Part shown: in pieces, positions 1-8,536 of the stretch
Layout: every line of letters starts with the position of its first letter
Position numbering within the stretch: position 1 is the first letter of the stretch
Origin: Opitutus sp. GAS368
GTDB taxonomy: Bacteria; Verrucomicrobiota; Verrucomicrobiia; Opitutales; Opitutaceae
DNA length: 41,254 nucleotides
NCBI GenBank assembly: GCA_945906965.1
Contig: CAMDRP010000016.1
Location: forward strand, 1 to 41,254
Reading direction: 5' to 3'
The notes under the pieces: model-generated
What the model was told of the DNA's origin: nothing
Database searches by the model: none
What the model saw: the letters and a program-made list of their open reading frames with translations, nothing else
Program-made: the position numbers and the translations under genes

Positions 1-978
1 GATCATCTCCGGCAGGCGTTGGATGCCGATCCATTGGCGCTTGGCCTGTTTGTCCGGTGCGGCCGGGAAACCGAGCACGGTTTCTTTGTCGCCGATATCG
101 CGCATCACGCCGGATTTGGCCCCGACGGTCACTTGGCGGCCGATTTTAAGGTGTCCGGCCACGCCGGATTGAGAGGCGATCACACAATAATCACCAAACT
201 GGGTACTGCCTGCGAAGCCGCATTGGCCCATGATCAGGCAATGTTGGCCAAAGACGACGTTGTGCGCCACGTGCACGAGGTTGTCGATCTTGGTGCCTGA
301 GCCGATCACCGTGGAACCCAGGGCTGCGCGGTCGATCGAGGTATTGGAACCGATTTCCACATCATCGCCGATCACGACGTTGCCGACGTGGAGGATTTTC
401 ACGTGCCGGCCTTGGTCGAAGACGTAGCCGTAGCCATCGGAGCCGATCACGGTGCCCGCATGGATCGCGGTGCGATGCCCGATCTGCGTGTGCGCATAAA
501 CGACCACGTGAGGAAACAGCCGCACGTCGTCGCCGAGCTGGCTATCGTGCGCCACGTGATTGCCGCCGAGGAGCGCCGTGCGAGCGCCGATCTTCACGCC
601 CGCGCCGATCACGCAATGCGGCCCGATGTGAGCCGTCGGATCGATCTGCGCCGTGGGCGCCACGCTTGCGCTCGGGTGGATGCCCGCCGCAAATTCCTCG
701 GGCGGGAAAAACAACGGCAATGCCCGCGCTGCCGCCACGCGGGCGTTGGCCACGCGGATCACGACCTTCGTCGCCGACGTAAACGGCCCCGAAACCAAAA
801 TCGCCGCCGCCGCACTCGCCTCCGCGGCGGCGAAATACGTGTCCTTTTCGGCAAACGTCAGGTCACCGGCCCGCGCACGATCGGCTGCCGCGAAGCTGGT
901 GAGCCGCACCGTGCCGTCGCCGATGACCTCGCCCTTGAGTAGCGCTGCGATTTCAGCCGCCGTGTAAGACAGAGCCAT
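1..978 (-). CDS. lpxD: UDP-3-O-acylglucosamine N-acyltransferase, 3' end beyond window
   Basis: LpxD adds the second 3-hydroxyacyl chain, from acyl-ACP, to UDP-3-O-acyl-glucosamine in lipid A synthesis in the cytoplasm. The frame is open from an ATG at 976-978 to the window edge, giving 326 codons with no stop, so only the C-terminal tail is missing. The first 100 or so residues form the LpxD uridine-binding domain, including the segment [15 protein letters not shown]. The rest is a left-handed beta-helix of hexapeptide repeats with the family blocks [28 protein letters not shown] and NLVHVAHNV; the last carries the catalytic His. The stop of the desaturase gene lies 35 bases upstream on the same strand, so the two may be co-transcribed. 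No Shine-Dalgarno is visible before the start. Its presence shows that the organism makes lipid A and so has an LPS-type outer membrane. Confidence 0.95.
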   Translation of the reverse strand, partial: MALSYTAAEIAALLKGEVIGDGTVRLTSFAAADRARAGDLTFAEKDTYFAAAEASAAAAILVSGPFTSATKVVIRVANARVAAARALPLFFPPEEFAAGIHPSASVAPTAQIDPTAHIGPHCVIGAGVKIGARTALLGGNHVAHDSQLGDDVRLFPHVVVYAHTQIGHRTAIHAGTVIGSDGYGYVFDQGRHVKILHVGNVVIGDDVEIGSNTSIDRAALGSTVIGSGTKIDNLVHVAHNVVFGQHCLIMGQCGFAGSTQFGDYCVIASQSGVAGHLKIGRQVTVGAKSGVMRDIGDKETVLGFPAAPDKQAKRQWIGIQRLPEMI

Positions 979-1013
979 GCGAGTGGTAATGCCGAGCGTG
1001 GCCGCGCTTCGGT

Positions 1014-2030
1014 TTACAGGCCGCGGAGGCCGACCATGCGCTGCGTGGGCACGTCCCAGACCTTAAGTTGCAGCGAGCGCCAGATGTCGGCGGGCCATAG
1101 CCGGACGATTTTGGGCGACTGCAATTCGGGAAGTGCCGCCATCACCTCGGGCAGGCGGTAAAACGGCACGCGCGAGTTGAGGTGGTGGATGTGATGGTAG
1201 CCGATGTTGGCCGTGAACCACGCTATAATCGGACTGGTGCGCATGTAGCTGGAAGATTCGAGCGCGGCCTTTTCGTAGGTCCAACCGTCTTTGTCGCTGA
1301 AGGAGACGTCGGGGAAATTATGCTGCACGTAGAAAAAATACGAGCCGACCGCATCCATGATGAAATGCGGGAGCAGTTGCGTGCAAATGACCGCCGTCCA
1401 GCCGCCCACCGCGTAAAGGCCGAAACTGATCGCCACGTGCACGATCACCGCGAGGAGACAATCGAGGTGTTCGCGCGGGTGGTTAAAAAACGGATATACG
1501 CACATCCCGTGGAGAAACATGAACACGTAGCCGAAGAGGATCGTGAGCGGGTGGCGGACGAAAAGGTAGTTAAAGCGTTTGCGCGGCGAACTCTGGCGGA
1601 ATTGCTCGGTCGTCATGATCGGATACGAGCCGATGTGGGAGCCGCGGAGCTTGGAATTGTGATTGTGGTGATGGTTGTGCGAGCTGCGCCAGACGCTGCT
1701 CGGGCTGAGCATCAAAATCCCCATGATCCGCATGAGCCCCTCGGCGAGTTTCGAGTTCGGCAAGATGGCGTGATGCTGCTGGTCGTGATAGATCACGAAA
1801 AACCGCACGAGAAACAAACCCGCGAGCACGCTGCAACCGAATTTAACCGCGATAGGCAGAGGGGCCAACGTGGCCGCGATCGTGACGGCGAGCAACGCGA
1901 GCGTCGACAAGACGACCCACCAACTCGTCAACGTGTGGTCCTGCGCGAAGGGCTTAGTGGCGAGAATTAGCTCGGTGCCAGCCTTCACGTGCAGCGCCCG
2001 ATCTGGAAGAGGATTAGGGGAGGTCGACAT
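1014..2030 (-). CDS. membrane fatty acid desaturase
   Basis: An integral-membrane di-iron desaturase of the FA_desaturase family, 338 residues. The three histidine boxes are clear: HDQQHH at 82-87, HNHHH at 118-122 and HHIHH at 279-283, with an extra QHN at 236-238 that often supplies a further ligand. Hydrophobic stretches at about 37-80, 96-112, 160-182 and 190-225 would place the boxes on the cytoplasmic face. I chose the ATG at 2030 because the sequence from there matches the usual family length. An in-frame extension reaches 2078 but adds 16 poorly conserved residues. The gene lies 35 bases upstream of lpxD on the same strand. Substrate and double-bond position cannot be read from the sequence; phospholipid acyl chains are the default assumption and lipid A or carotenoid substrates are possible. 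Confidence 0.88.
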   Translation of the reverse strand: MSTSPNPLPDRALHVKAGTELILATKPFAQDHTLTSWWVVLSTLALLAVTIAATLAPLPIAVKFGCSVLAGLFLVRFFVIYHDQQHHAILPNSKLAEGLMRIMGILMLSPSSVWRSSHNHHHNHNSKLRGSHIGSYPIMTTEQFRQSSPRKRFNYLFVRHPLTILFGYVFMFLHGMCVYPFFNHPREHLDCLLAVIVHVAISFGLYAVGGWTAVICTQLLPHFIMDAVGSYFFYVQHNFPDVSFSDKDGWTYEKAALESSSYMRTSPIIAWFTANIGYHHIHHLNSRVPFYRLPEVMAALPELQSPKIVRLWPADIWRSLQLKVWDVPTQRMVGLRGL

Positions 2031-2132
2031 AGACTCAGATTTAACGTGCCAACTCGTTGCCTCGGCGCAAGGCCGCACTGTGAGGTTTTTTCGTAATAAA
2101 ACGGTTGCGGCCGCCTGATCCCATGAGCGGCG

Positions 2133-3734
2133 CTACCAACGATCGGAGCGAAACGGCGCGGCGGGTAGGCCGGAGCCGTTAAAGAGATTTGCCACGGGCG
2201 AGTTGGTCCACGCGTAACGCACCGCGATGGGTTCCGGTACTTCAGGGGCGGAGACGAGTAAGGCGTCGCGCACGATGCGGGCTTTGGCGGGGTAAAACAC
2301 ACGGTCGGCGCCGGCGATTTCGAGGGATTGCGCGGGTTGATCGTGCGCGACGAGGCCATCGGTGGCGTGCGTGAATTTTACGCGGAGCGCAGCACCCTCG
2401 CGGGTGATGCCGGCGAAGGTCGGCCCCGTGTCGTTGCCGGTGATGCCATAAATGCGGTTGCGCGCGAGGAGGGCGAGGCGGCGCCCGACATCTTGTTTAT
2501 TAGTTGGGTGGATGTCGTCGGGGTTGCCGATGTCGACGGTAACAGCCTGGCCGGTCTGCGGGAGCTCGAGGGTCTCGGTCTGGGCTTCGCGGAGCAGCGG
2601 CCACTGGTGCGGCGCGGGCTCGTAGGCGGCTTTGAAGTTGGCGAGTTGGACGAAATAAAATGGGAAATCGCCCTGTCCTAAATGTCCGCGCCACGCGGTA
2701 ATCAGGGCTGAAAACAACGCCCGGTATTCGCCCGGGCGGTCGGTGTTGCTCTCGCCTTGGTACCAGAGCGCGCCCCGCAGCGCGTAGGGCAGGAGCGGGT
2801 TGATCATGCCGTTGAAAAGACCGGTGGGTGTCCACGTGTCGCCCGGTCCGCGCGGGGCCCGGGGGCGGGGGTTGGCTTTAAGAAAAGCGGCGTGCGCGGT
2901 GAGCGGCGCCGTCTTGGTCTTGGCTTTAGCGCTGGGTGCGGGCGCGGCTTTTGCGGCGGCTTCGGTGGCGAGCCACGCGGCGCGGTCGGCGTCGTATTGG
3001 ACTTTTTTCGCGGGATAGTCGGCGATGTTTTTGGTCCATCGCTCGCCGACGCTGGCGAAGCTCGGCGCACTCGCGAGCGCGGCCGGACTGAGCCAAGCTT
3101 CCACCGGCGTGCCACCGACGGAGCTGTTGATGACGCCGATCGGTACGTTGAGTTTTTGAAACAGATCGCGCGCGAAAAAATAGCCGACCGCCGTGAATCT
3201 ACCGACGGTTTCAGGTGTGGTGATTTCCCAGCCGGAAGTTTTTACGGAGTCTGCCGGAGTGGCGGCGACGGTTTGCGCGATACGGATGTGGCGGATGAGC
3301 GGGAAACGTGCGCCCGCGATCTCGGTCGCCGCGCGATCGACGCGGGCGTTGGCCTGCCACGTGCCCGCGCGTGCATCGACGGTGAATTCCATGTTGGACT
3401 GGCCGGAGCAGAGCCAGACTTCGCCGACGACCACGTCGGAAATCGTCACGACGTTTTTCCCGGTGATGACCAGATCGGCACCCGCGACTTGGGCCGGCAG
3501 CGCATCGAGCAGCACAATCCAACGGCCATCTTTCGCGGCCGTAGTGGCGTGGGTTTGCCCGGCAAACGTCACGGTGATTTTCTCGCCCGCATCAGCGCGG
3601 CCCCAGATTGGTACGGGCTTGTCGCGCTGCAACACGGCGTGATCTGTAAACAACGGCGCGAGTACGACCTCGGCGCGCCCAGCGGTCGCGACGAGCGCCA
3701 ACAACGCGAATAGGAAACAGCGGGCGTGGGGCAT
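2133..3734 (-). CDS. secreted sialate O-acetylesterase-like protein (SGNH/SASA family)
   Basis: A 533-residue SGNH-type esterase. Residues 1-21 look like a cleavable signal peptide (basic start, then FLFALLALVATAGRA), so it should act in the periplasm or outside. The family opening LFTDHAVLQRDKPVPIWG is followed by a small beta domain and then the nucleophile block GQSNM with Ser113. Later blocks are NSSVGGTPVEAW, LWYQGESNT and DDIHPTNK with the Asp/His pair near 406-409. An Ala/Lys/Pro-rich stretch at roughly 250-300 looks like an inserted linker. Characterised relatives remove acetyl groups from sialic acids, but many Verrucomicrobiota and Bacteroidota members act on acetylated plant polysaccharides; with a CE15 esterase next door, the second role seems at least as likely. 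The start is the ATG directly before the signal peptide; the frame is open further upstream, but only with Arg-rich shadow sequence. Confidence 0.9.
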   Translation of the reverse strand: MPHARCFLFALLALVATAGRAEVVLAPLFTDHAVLQRDKPVPIWGRADAGEKITVTFAGQTHATTAAKDGRWIVLLDALPAQVAGADLVITGKNVVTISDVVVGEVWLCSGQSNMEFTVDARAGTWQANARVDRAATEIAGARFPLIRHIRIAQTVAATPADSVKTSGWEITTPETVGRFTAVGYFFARDLFQKLNVPIGVINSSVGGTPVEAWLSPAALASAPSFASVGERWTKNIADYPAKKVQYDADRAAWLATEAAAKAAPAPSAKAKTKTAPLTAHAAFLKANPRPRAPRGPGDTWTPTGLFNGMINPLLPYALRGALWYQGESNTDRPGEYRALFSALITAWRGHLGQGDFPFYFVQLANFKAAYEPAPHQWPLLREAQTETLELPQTGQAVTVDIGNPDDIHPTNKQDVGRRLALLARNRIYGITGNDTGPTFAGITREGAALRVKFTHATDGLVAHDQPAQSLEIAGADRVFYPAKARIVRDALLVSAPEVPEPIAVRYAWTNSPVANLFNGSGLPAAPFRSDRW

Positions 3735-3772
3735 AGGGAAGCGTGGGTTACGGAAACGAAAAAAGCGCGGCC

Positions 3773-4990
3773 TTACCAGCCGTTCGTGCGCGTCCACGTT
3801 GCGACGACATCCGGCCCGCCGTCGAGCACATGATAGCGGTCGTAAGCGGCGGCGGTGAGGCAGGAGTGGTTGGGTAAAATCCGCAGCCGCGTACCAATCG
3901 GGAAACGCGCAAATTCGATCGGGGCCACGCTGGCGATTTGGCCGTGTTCCTGGCTTACGCCCGAGACGGTGAACCCCGGCAGACGCACGCCGTCGAGCGT
4001 GGCGACGGCGCCGTAGCCCGTGCGTTGCGCGGGCGGCAGTTGGGACGTGTTGAGATCTTTGGAGAGCGCGAGCGCGCCCGCGTCGATGAGGAGTTGGTTG
4101 CGCTCGCGGCGGTGGCCGATGACGGCGGCGAGCACGCTGATCGCGATATCCGCCTCGGTGCACGAACCGATGGCGGCCTGAAACAAATCGCCAAACATAT
4201 AGACGCCGCAGCGTAGTTCGGTGACGCCTCGCAAGTGCGCTGCATACATCGCCGTCGGGGTCGAACCCACGCTCACGACCGGGCACGGGAGCCCCGCGGC
4301 GCGCAGCCGCTCGGCCACGCCCACGGCCGCCGCGCGCTCGACTTCGGCGGTCGCCACATGGTCGGCGACACTGCGGCCGGCGTAGGAGTGGCCACCGTGG
4401 GTGCACACGCCGCGCAGCTCGGTGCCGGGACCGGCTTGAAGTATCTGGGCGAGCGCGAGCACGTCCGGGTCGTCGGGCGAGAGCCCGCTGCGATGATCGC
4501 CGCAATCAATCTCGATCAACACGGGAAAACGCACCCCGAGTTCCGCGCCCGCCGCCGCAAGGGCCGCACCCATCGTGACATTATCACAAGCCAACGTGAG
4601 CTGCGCGCCCGCGCGCACCAGCGCCGCCGCGCGCGCATATTTCCCCGGCTCGATCGTGACCGCGTAAAACAGATCGCGATGCCCGCGCGCGTAAAAATAT
4701 TCCGCCTCGTGCAACGTCGATACGGTGAGACCGGCGAGCGGCCCGCGATCTTTGGCGAGCGCGGCGATTTCACCGCATTTGGCGGTTTTTAAATGCGGCC
4801 GCAGCAAGACCCCGAGCGCGCGCGCGCGCGCCGCGAGCCGGTCAAGATTGGCGCTGAGAATGCGACGTTCGAGCAACAGGGCGGGCGTCGAAAGCGTGGA
4901 GAGGGAAGGCGACACCCGCGCACTCAGCCCTCGCCTGACCCTTGGCGCAACGGGAAAGCGGCTTGCGCCGCTCCGTGAATCAGCGGACAT
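3773..4990 (-). CDS. D-threonine aldolase / D-serine dehydratase-like PLP enzyme
   Basis: A fold-type III (alanine-racemase-fold) PLP enzyme of the DTA/DSD family, 405 residues from the chosen start. The [17 protein letters not shown] block is followed by RPHLKT, in which Lys68 is the expected PLP lysine. The segment THGGHSYAG, the phosphate-binding region [10 protein letters not shown] and [11 protein letters not shown] follow. Near the C-terminus the NHSC block (His375 and Cys377) matches the divalent-metal site of this family. Likely reactions are cleavage of D-3-hydroxyamino acids or dehydration of D-serine; sequence alone does not choose between them. The start is uncertain. ATG at 4990 and ATG at 4999 both almost touch the divergent esterase gene, whose ATG begins at 4998, while a GTG at 4915 just ahead of the conserved domain would leave about 80 bases for promoters. 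The downstream SASA gene follows after 38 bases. Confidence 0.86.
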   Translation of the reverse strand: MSADSRSGASRFPVAPRVRRGLSARVSPSLSTLSTPALLLERRILSANLDRLAARARALGVLLRPHLKTAKCGEIAALAKDRGPLAGLTVSTLHEAEYFYARGHRDLFYAVTIEPGKYARAAALVRAGAQLTLACDNVTMGAALAAAGAELGVRFPVLIEIDCGDHRSGLSPDDPDVLALAQILQAGPGTELRGVCTHGGHSYAGRSVADHVATAEVERAAAVGVAERLRAAGLPCPVVSVGSTPTAMYAAHLRGVTELRCGVYMFGDLFQAAIGSCTEADIAISVLAAVIGHRRERNQLLIDAGALALSKDLNTSQLPPAQRTGYGAVATLDGVRLPGFTVSGVSQEHGQIASVAPIEFARFPIGTRLRILPNHSCLTAAAYDRYHVLDGGPDVVATWTRTNGW

Positions 4991-4997
4991 AAAGCAC

Positions 4998-6305
4998 ATG
5001 ACCTCACGCGTGTATTTACCCCTGTTGGCGGGTTGGTTGGCCGCTGTTTCGGTTTCGGCTGCGCCCGCGCCCGCGCCCGCGATTACCGATGAAAGCAAAG
5101 TCCCGCCTTATACGTTGCCCGATCCGCTCGTAACGGCCGCCGGTTCGCCGGTGCGTGATGCGGCGGAGTGGCGGGCGCAGCGGCGACCTGAGTTGCTCGA
5201 ACTGTTTGCCCGTGAAGTTTACGGCCGCACGCCCTCGGGCCGGCCCGCCGCGTTGCGCGCCGAGGTTACCTCGATCGACCGTCACGCCCTTGACGGCAAG
5301 GCCACGCGCAAGGAAGTCACGCTGTGGTTCACCGGAAAAATCGACGGCCCGCGGATGCACCTGCTCATTTATCAACCCAATGGCCTAAAATCTCCGCCAC
5401 CGGTTTTTCTCGGGCTCAATTTTTTCGGTAATCACACCGTTCACGCCGATCCCGCGATCACGCTCGCGCAGCCGCACGTCGTCAACGATGCGGCCCGTTA
5501 TCGTCCGGCCGATCCGCAGCCGCAGAAGAAACCGCCGCAACGCGGGGCGCAGGCCGATAAATGGCAGGTCGAGGCCGTGATCGCGCGCGGTTACGCCACC
5601 GCCACGGTGTGGTGTAACGATCTCGCGCCCGATCGTGCGGATGGTCTGGGGGCGGCGGGCAGCGTGTCGGAAATGTTGGGCACGGGAGGCGCCGAGCCGC
5701 GCGCGGGCGATGCCTGGGGTGCGATGGGCGTGTGGGCCTGGGGCCTTAGTCGCGCGCTCGATTACCTCGAGACCGATCCGGAGCTCGATGCGCCGCGCGT
5801 CGCGGTGCACGGATTTTCACGCCTCGGCAAAGCCGCGATTTGGGCGGCCGCGCAAGACGAGCGTTTCGCGATGCTCATCTCCAACGAGAGCGGCTGCGGC
5901 GGCGCGGCGTTGAGCAAACGCATCTACGGCGAAACTGTCGGCATCATTAACAGCAAGTTTCCGCACTGGTTTGCGAAAAATTTCCGACGTTACGACGACA
6001 ACGAAGCCGCGCTGCCCGTGGATCAACACGAGCTGCTCGCGCTCATCGCGCCGCGGCCGCTCTACGTGGCGAGCGCAGAGGGCGACCAATGGGCCGACCC
6101 GCGCGGGGAATTTCTCAGCGCGCAAGCCGCGGCGCCGGTTTATGCGTTGTTCGGCAAAAAAGGGCTCGGCGTGACCGCGATGCCGCCGCTCGACACGCCT
6201 GTGGGCGACACGATCCGCTACCACAACCGCACGGGCAAACACGACATGACCGCCTACGATTGGGCGCAGTACTTAGACTTTGCGGACCGGCAGTGGCTGC
6301 GGTGA
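4998..6305 (+). CDS. secreted glucuronoyl esterase, carbohydrate esterase family 15
   Basis: An alpha/beta hydrolase of 435 residues resembling bacterial CE15 glucuronoyl esterases, which cleave ester bonds between lignin alcohols and the glucuronic acid side groups of glucuronoxylan. The N-terminus (residues 1-22) is a signal peptide ending in VSVSAAP, followed by an Ala-Pro repeat. The nucleophile elbow is [10 protein letters not shown] with Ser274. [10 protein letters not shown] carries Glu297, GDQWADP carries Asp363 and [11 protein letters not shown] carries His415, so both acidic positions used in bacterial CE15 proteins are present. Arg275 after the nucleophile is the usual oxyanion-hole residue. 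The best-known bacterial CE15 enzymes come from Opitutus, which fits the inferred taxonomy. The start is the ATG at 4998, which lies back to back with the divergent PLP enzyme gene. The gene ends seven bases before the convergent toxin gene. Confidence 0.9.
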   Translation: MTSRVYLPLLAGWLAAVSVSAAPAPAPAITDESKVPPYTLPDPLVTAAGSPVRDAAEWRAQRRPELLELFAREVYGRTPSGRPAALRAEVTSIDRHALDGKATRKEVTLWFTGKIDGPRMHLLIYQPNGLKSPPPVFLGLNFFGNHTVHADPAITLAQPHVVNDAARYRPADPQPQKKPPQRGAQADKWQVEAVIARGYATATVWCNDLAPDRADGLGAAGSVSEMLGTGGAEPRAGDAWGAMGVWAWGLSRALDYLETDPELDAPRVAVHGFSRLGKAAIWAAAQDERFAMLISNESGCGGAALSKRIYGETVGIINSKFPHWFAKNFRRYDDNEAALPVDQHELLALIAPRPLYVASAEGDQWADPRGEFLSAQAAAPVYALFGKKGLGVTAMPPLDTPVGDTIRYHNRTGKHDMTAYDWAQYLDFADRQWLR

Positions 6306-6312
6306 GGGGTGG

Positions 6313-6603
6313 TCACTCTTGGCCGAGGATGCGCGCCATCTCGGTTTCGAAAAGTTCGTAAACGAGGGAGCGTTCGTGGAGGTAAACGCAATCGACGATC
6401 CGGCCGGGCAGGTAGCGAAAGATCACGCGGTATGGGCCGACTCTAAGGCGGTAGTAACCAGCGAGGTTGTCGCTCAGCGCGTTTGTATCGCCTGCCTCCT
6501 CGAACAACCGGAGTATGGCGCGCTTGAGATCGCGCCGGGATTGCAAACCGAGCGTCGCCTGGAATGCGCGTACCTGCTCCTTGATTTGAACCGTGTAGCT
6601 CAA
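6313..6603 (-). CDS. RelE/ParE-family toxin
   Basis: A 96-residue toxin of the RelE/ParE superfamily. The conserved core near residues 43-65 reads LSDNLAGYYRLRVGPYRVIF, with the Arg and Tyr positions used by RelE-type ribosome-dependent mRNA nucleases. ParE-like gyrase inhibitors share the fold and cannot be excluded. No ATG is available at the N-terminus. The frame opens at a TTG at 6601-6603 that overlaps the antitoxin stop codon as TTGA, so translation is probably coupled to the antitoxin. The weak start codon would keep toxin yield below antitoxin yield. The stop lies seven bases from the convergent CE15 gene. Confidence 0.87.
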   Translation of the reverse strand: MSYTVQIKEQVRAFQATLGLQSRRDLKRAILRLFEEAGDTNALSDNLAGYYRLRVGPYRVIFRYLPGRIVDCVYLHERSLVYELFETEMARILGQE

Positions 6604-6848
6604 TCGAGCAGCGCCGAGGCGGGATAAGTCTTGGCTTTGCCACTCTCGGCGTCGCGGATCGCTTTCATCGCGGCGGGATCGGCGAGGATTTCCATTGTCT
6701 CCGCAATGGCGGATAGGCGCTCAGCGCTGATGATGTGGACCACGGGTTTATGATGGCGCGTGATGGTGGCGAGGCTGCCGCGTTCGGCTTGGCGGATGAC
6801 GGCCGACAGATTTTTTTGCGCCTCTTTAATCGTGTAGGCCGATTTCAT
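6600..6848 (-). CDS. Phd/YefM-family antitoxin
   Basis: An 82-residue antitoxin that should bind and neutralise the adjacent toxin and repress its own promoter as a dimer. The N-terminal DNA-binding half has the family pattern MKSAYTIKEAQKNLSAVIRQ, followed by RGSLATITRHHKPVVHIIS. The C-terminal 35 residues, which would wrap the toxin, include ILADPAAMKAIRDAESG. I chose the ATG at 6848 because Phd proteins normally begin MK followed by this motif. An in-frame ATG at 6860 would add four residues (MPFC). Its stop overlaps the toxin start. The operator should lie in 6849-6910, but I see no perfect palindrome there. Confidence 0.88.
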   Translation of the reverse strand: MKSAYTIKEAQKNLSAVIRQAERGSLATITRHHKPVVHIISAERLSAIAETMEILADPAAMKAIRDAESGKAKTYPASALLD

Positions 6849-6910
6849 GCAAAAAGGCATACATAGGGGCAGGTAGTGGTCAAACTGGCGGTGGGCTCCT
6901 GCTGGTGGGT

Positions 6911-6977
6911 GTGATTAAAATCGTGCAGCCAGATCGTGATGGCGAGAAGCCGGGCAAATCTGCGCAGCTTTAATCAC
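6911..6977. repeat. imperfect inverted repeat downstream of uvrC
   Basis: Two 18-base arms, GTGATTAAAATCGTGCAG at 6911-6928 and CTGCGCAGCTTTAATCAC at 6960-6977, pair at 14 of 18 positions. The outer nine bases pair perfectly, around a 31-base loop. The structure starts six bases past the uvrC stop on its downstream side. It could end uvrC transcription, but there is no U tract, so a processing hairpin or a remnant of a small repeat is equally possible. Confidence 0.4.
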
Positions 6978-6982
6978 ATTCC

Positions 6983-8500
6983 CTATCGGTCTGAATCCGG
7001 CGTCGCTGCGCCCGCAGCCGGCGGAGAGCCGTGAAGGAAGGCGTGGAGTTCGGCGGCCATCTTGCCGCCGAAGCCGGCAACAGCGGAGATTTCTGCGGCG
7101 GTGGCGGCGCGAAGTTTTTCGATGTCGCCGAAGTGTTCGAGCAACGTCGTGCGGCGGACGGCGCCAAGGCCGGGAAAATCGTCGAGTACGCTCTCGCGGA
7201 TTTTGCGCGAGCGCAGATCGGCGTTGTAGGTGTTGGCGAAGCGGTGGGCCTCGTCGCGCAGGCGCTGGAGGAGATTCAGCGCGGGGGAATTGAGCGAGAG
7301 GTTGAGCGGCGGGCGCTCGTCGGGGAAAATGATCGTCTCGTGTTTCTTCGCTAGGCCGATGAGGGGCGGCGGCGTGAGATCGAGGGCGACAAAGGCTTTG
7401 AGCGCGGCCCCGATTTGTCCACGGCCACCGTCGATCACGACGAGGTCGGGCATCGGTTTTTGTTCATCGCGCAGGCGACGGTAGCGGCGGCCGACGACTT
7501 CTTCCATGGCGCGGAAATCGTCGTTGCCCATGAAGCTTTTGATTTGGAAGCGGCGGTAGTTGTCTTTGTCGGGCCGGCCGTCGACGAAGCGCACCATCGA
7601 AGCGACGACGAAAGTGCCGGAGATGTGGGAAATATCGAAGCACTCCAGCGTGCGCGGCGGCGGGTTGAGCGCGAGCGCCTCGCCGAGGAGGCGCACCGCT
7701 TGGGCGCTGGCATCGGGCAGCGCGAGCGTGGGATCGGTGCGCTCGAAGTTGCGGGTCTTGGCCAAGGTTTTTTCGAGGGCGAAAACGATGTCGCGCAGCT
7801 CGGCGGCTTTCTCGAATTGTTGTTTCTCGGCGGCCGCGAGCATTTCGGTGCGCAGGGATTCGAGCCATTCGCGCGATTTGCCTTCGAGAAACGCGCACGC
7901 CTCGTCCACGCGTTGACGGTAGGCGTCGGGCGTGACGGTGTTTTCGAAACCGTAGAGTTCTTGGCGGACGTCGTCGTATAGTTGCCAAGTGCCGTCGGGG
8001 AGTTTTTTCGGCGTGGCGTCGCCGAGAAGTACACCGAATTGACGGCGCATCTGGGCGAGGGTTTTGCGAAGAAGCCCGCTGTGGGCGAAGGGGCCGAAGT
8101 AGCGCGAACGGTCTTCTTTTTTGAAACGCGTGAGGCGGACGCGCGGGAGTTCTTCGGCCACATCGACGCGGACAAGGAGGAAGCGTTTGTCGTCGGTGAA
8201 GTCGGTGTTGTATTTCGGTTTCCACTGCTTGATCAGCTTGCCTTCAAGCAGCAGCGCCTCGGGCTCGGATTTCACCTCGTGCACGTCGAAGTCGGCGATC
8301 ATTTCGATGAGGGCGCGGATTTTCGGGTGCCACGTCATCGCGCGCGACGGCGTGAAATACGTCGAGACGCGCTTTTTGAGATTCTTGGCCTTGCCCACGT
8401 AAATGATGCGCCCGAGACGGTCCTTCATGAGGTACACGCCCGGCTGGTCGGAGAGGCGTCGGACCTTCTCCTTTAAATTTACGGTTTCGCCAGTTGGCAT
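6983..8500 (-). CDS. uvrC: excinuclease ABC subunit C, reduced form
   Basis: UvrC makes both incisions in nucleotide excision repair with UvrA and UvrB. The 505-residue protein has an N-terminal GIY-YIG nuclease (GVYLMKDRLGRIIYVGKAKNLKKRV, residues 21-45) and a UVR motif that contacts UvrB at about 213-245 (EKQQFEKAAELRDIVFALE). The RNase-H-like endonuclease has acidic and histidine positions at Asp289 (ECFDISH), Asp357 (VIDGGRGQ) and His419 (DEAHRF), and a helix-hairpin-helix pair follows at about 440-490. It is about 100 residues shorter than typical UvrC: the block between the UVR motif and ECFDISH is only about 35 residues. None of the four cysteines that bind the 4Fe-4S cluster between GIY-YIG and UVR is present. 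Both nucleases look intact, so it is probably functional. It is divergent from cinA with 36 bases between starts. Confidence 0.93.
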   Translation of the reverse strand: MPTGETVNLKEKVRRLSDQPGVYLMKDRLGRIIYVGKAKNLKKRVSTYFTPSRAMTWHPKIRALIEMIADFDVHEVKSEPEALLLEGKLIKQWKPKYNTDFTDDKRFLLVRVDVAEELPRVRLTRFKKEDRSRYFGPFAHSGLLRKTLAQMRRQFGVLLGDATPKKLPDGTWQLYDDVRQELYGFENTVTPDAYRQRVDEACAFLEGKSREWLESLRTEMLAAAEKQQFEKAAELRDIVFALEKTLAKTRNFERTDPTLALPDASAQAVRLLGEALALNPPPRTLECFDISHISGTFVVASMVRFVDGRPDKDNYRRFQIKSFMGNDDFRAMEEVVGRRYRRLRDEQKPMPDLVVIDGGRGQIGAALKAFVALDLTPPPLIGLAKKHETIIFPDERPPLNLSLNSPALNLLQRLRDEAHRFANTYNADLRSRKIRESVLDDFPGLGAVRRTTLLEHFGDIEKLRAATAAEISAVAGFGGKMAAELHAFLHGSPPAAGAATPDSDR

Positions 8501-8536
8501 TTTGGCAGAATCCGCCTAAGATCGAATCTCGCAAGT

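Noticed and set aside
3735-4505. N-terminal extension of the SASA protein into the PLP enzyme gene
   Set aside because: The sequence is a shadow of the aldolase-like gene in another frame; a signal peptide begins at 3734.
4725-4997. In-frame N-terminal extension of the CE15 esterase
   Set aside because: It is Arg-rich antisense sequence of the PLP enzyme gene; the signal peptide starts at the ATG at 4998.
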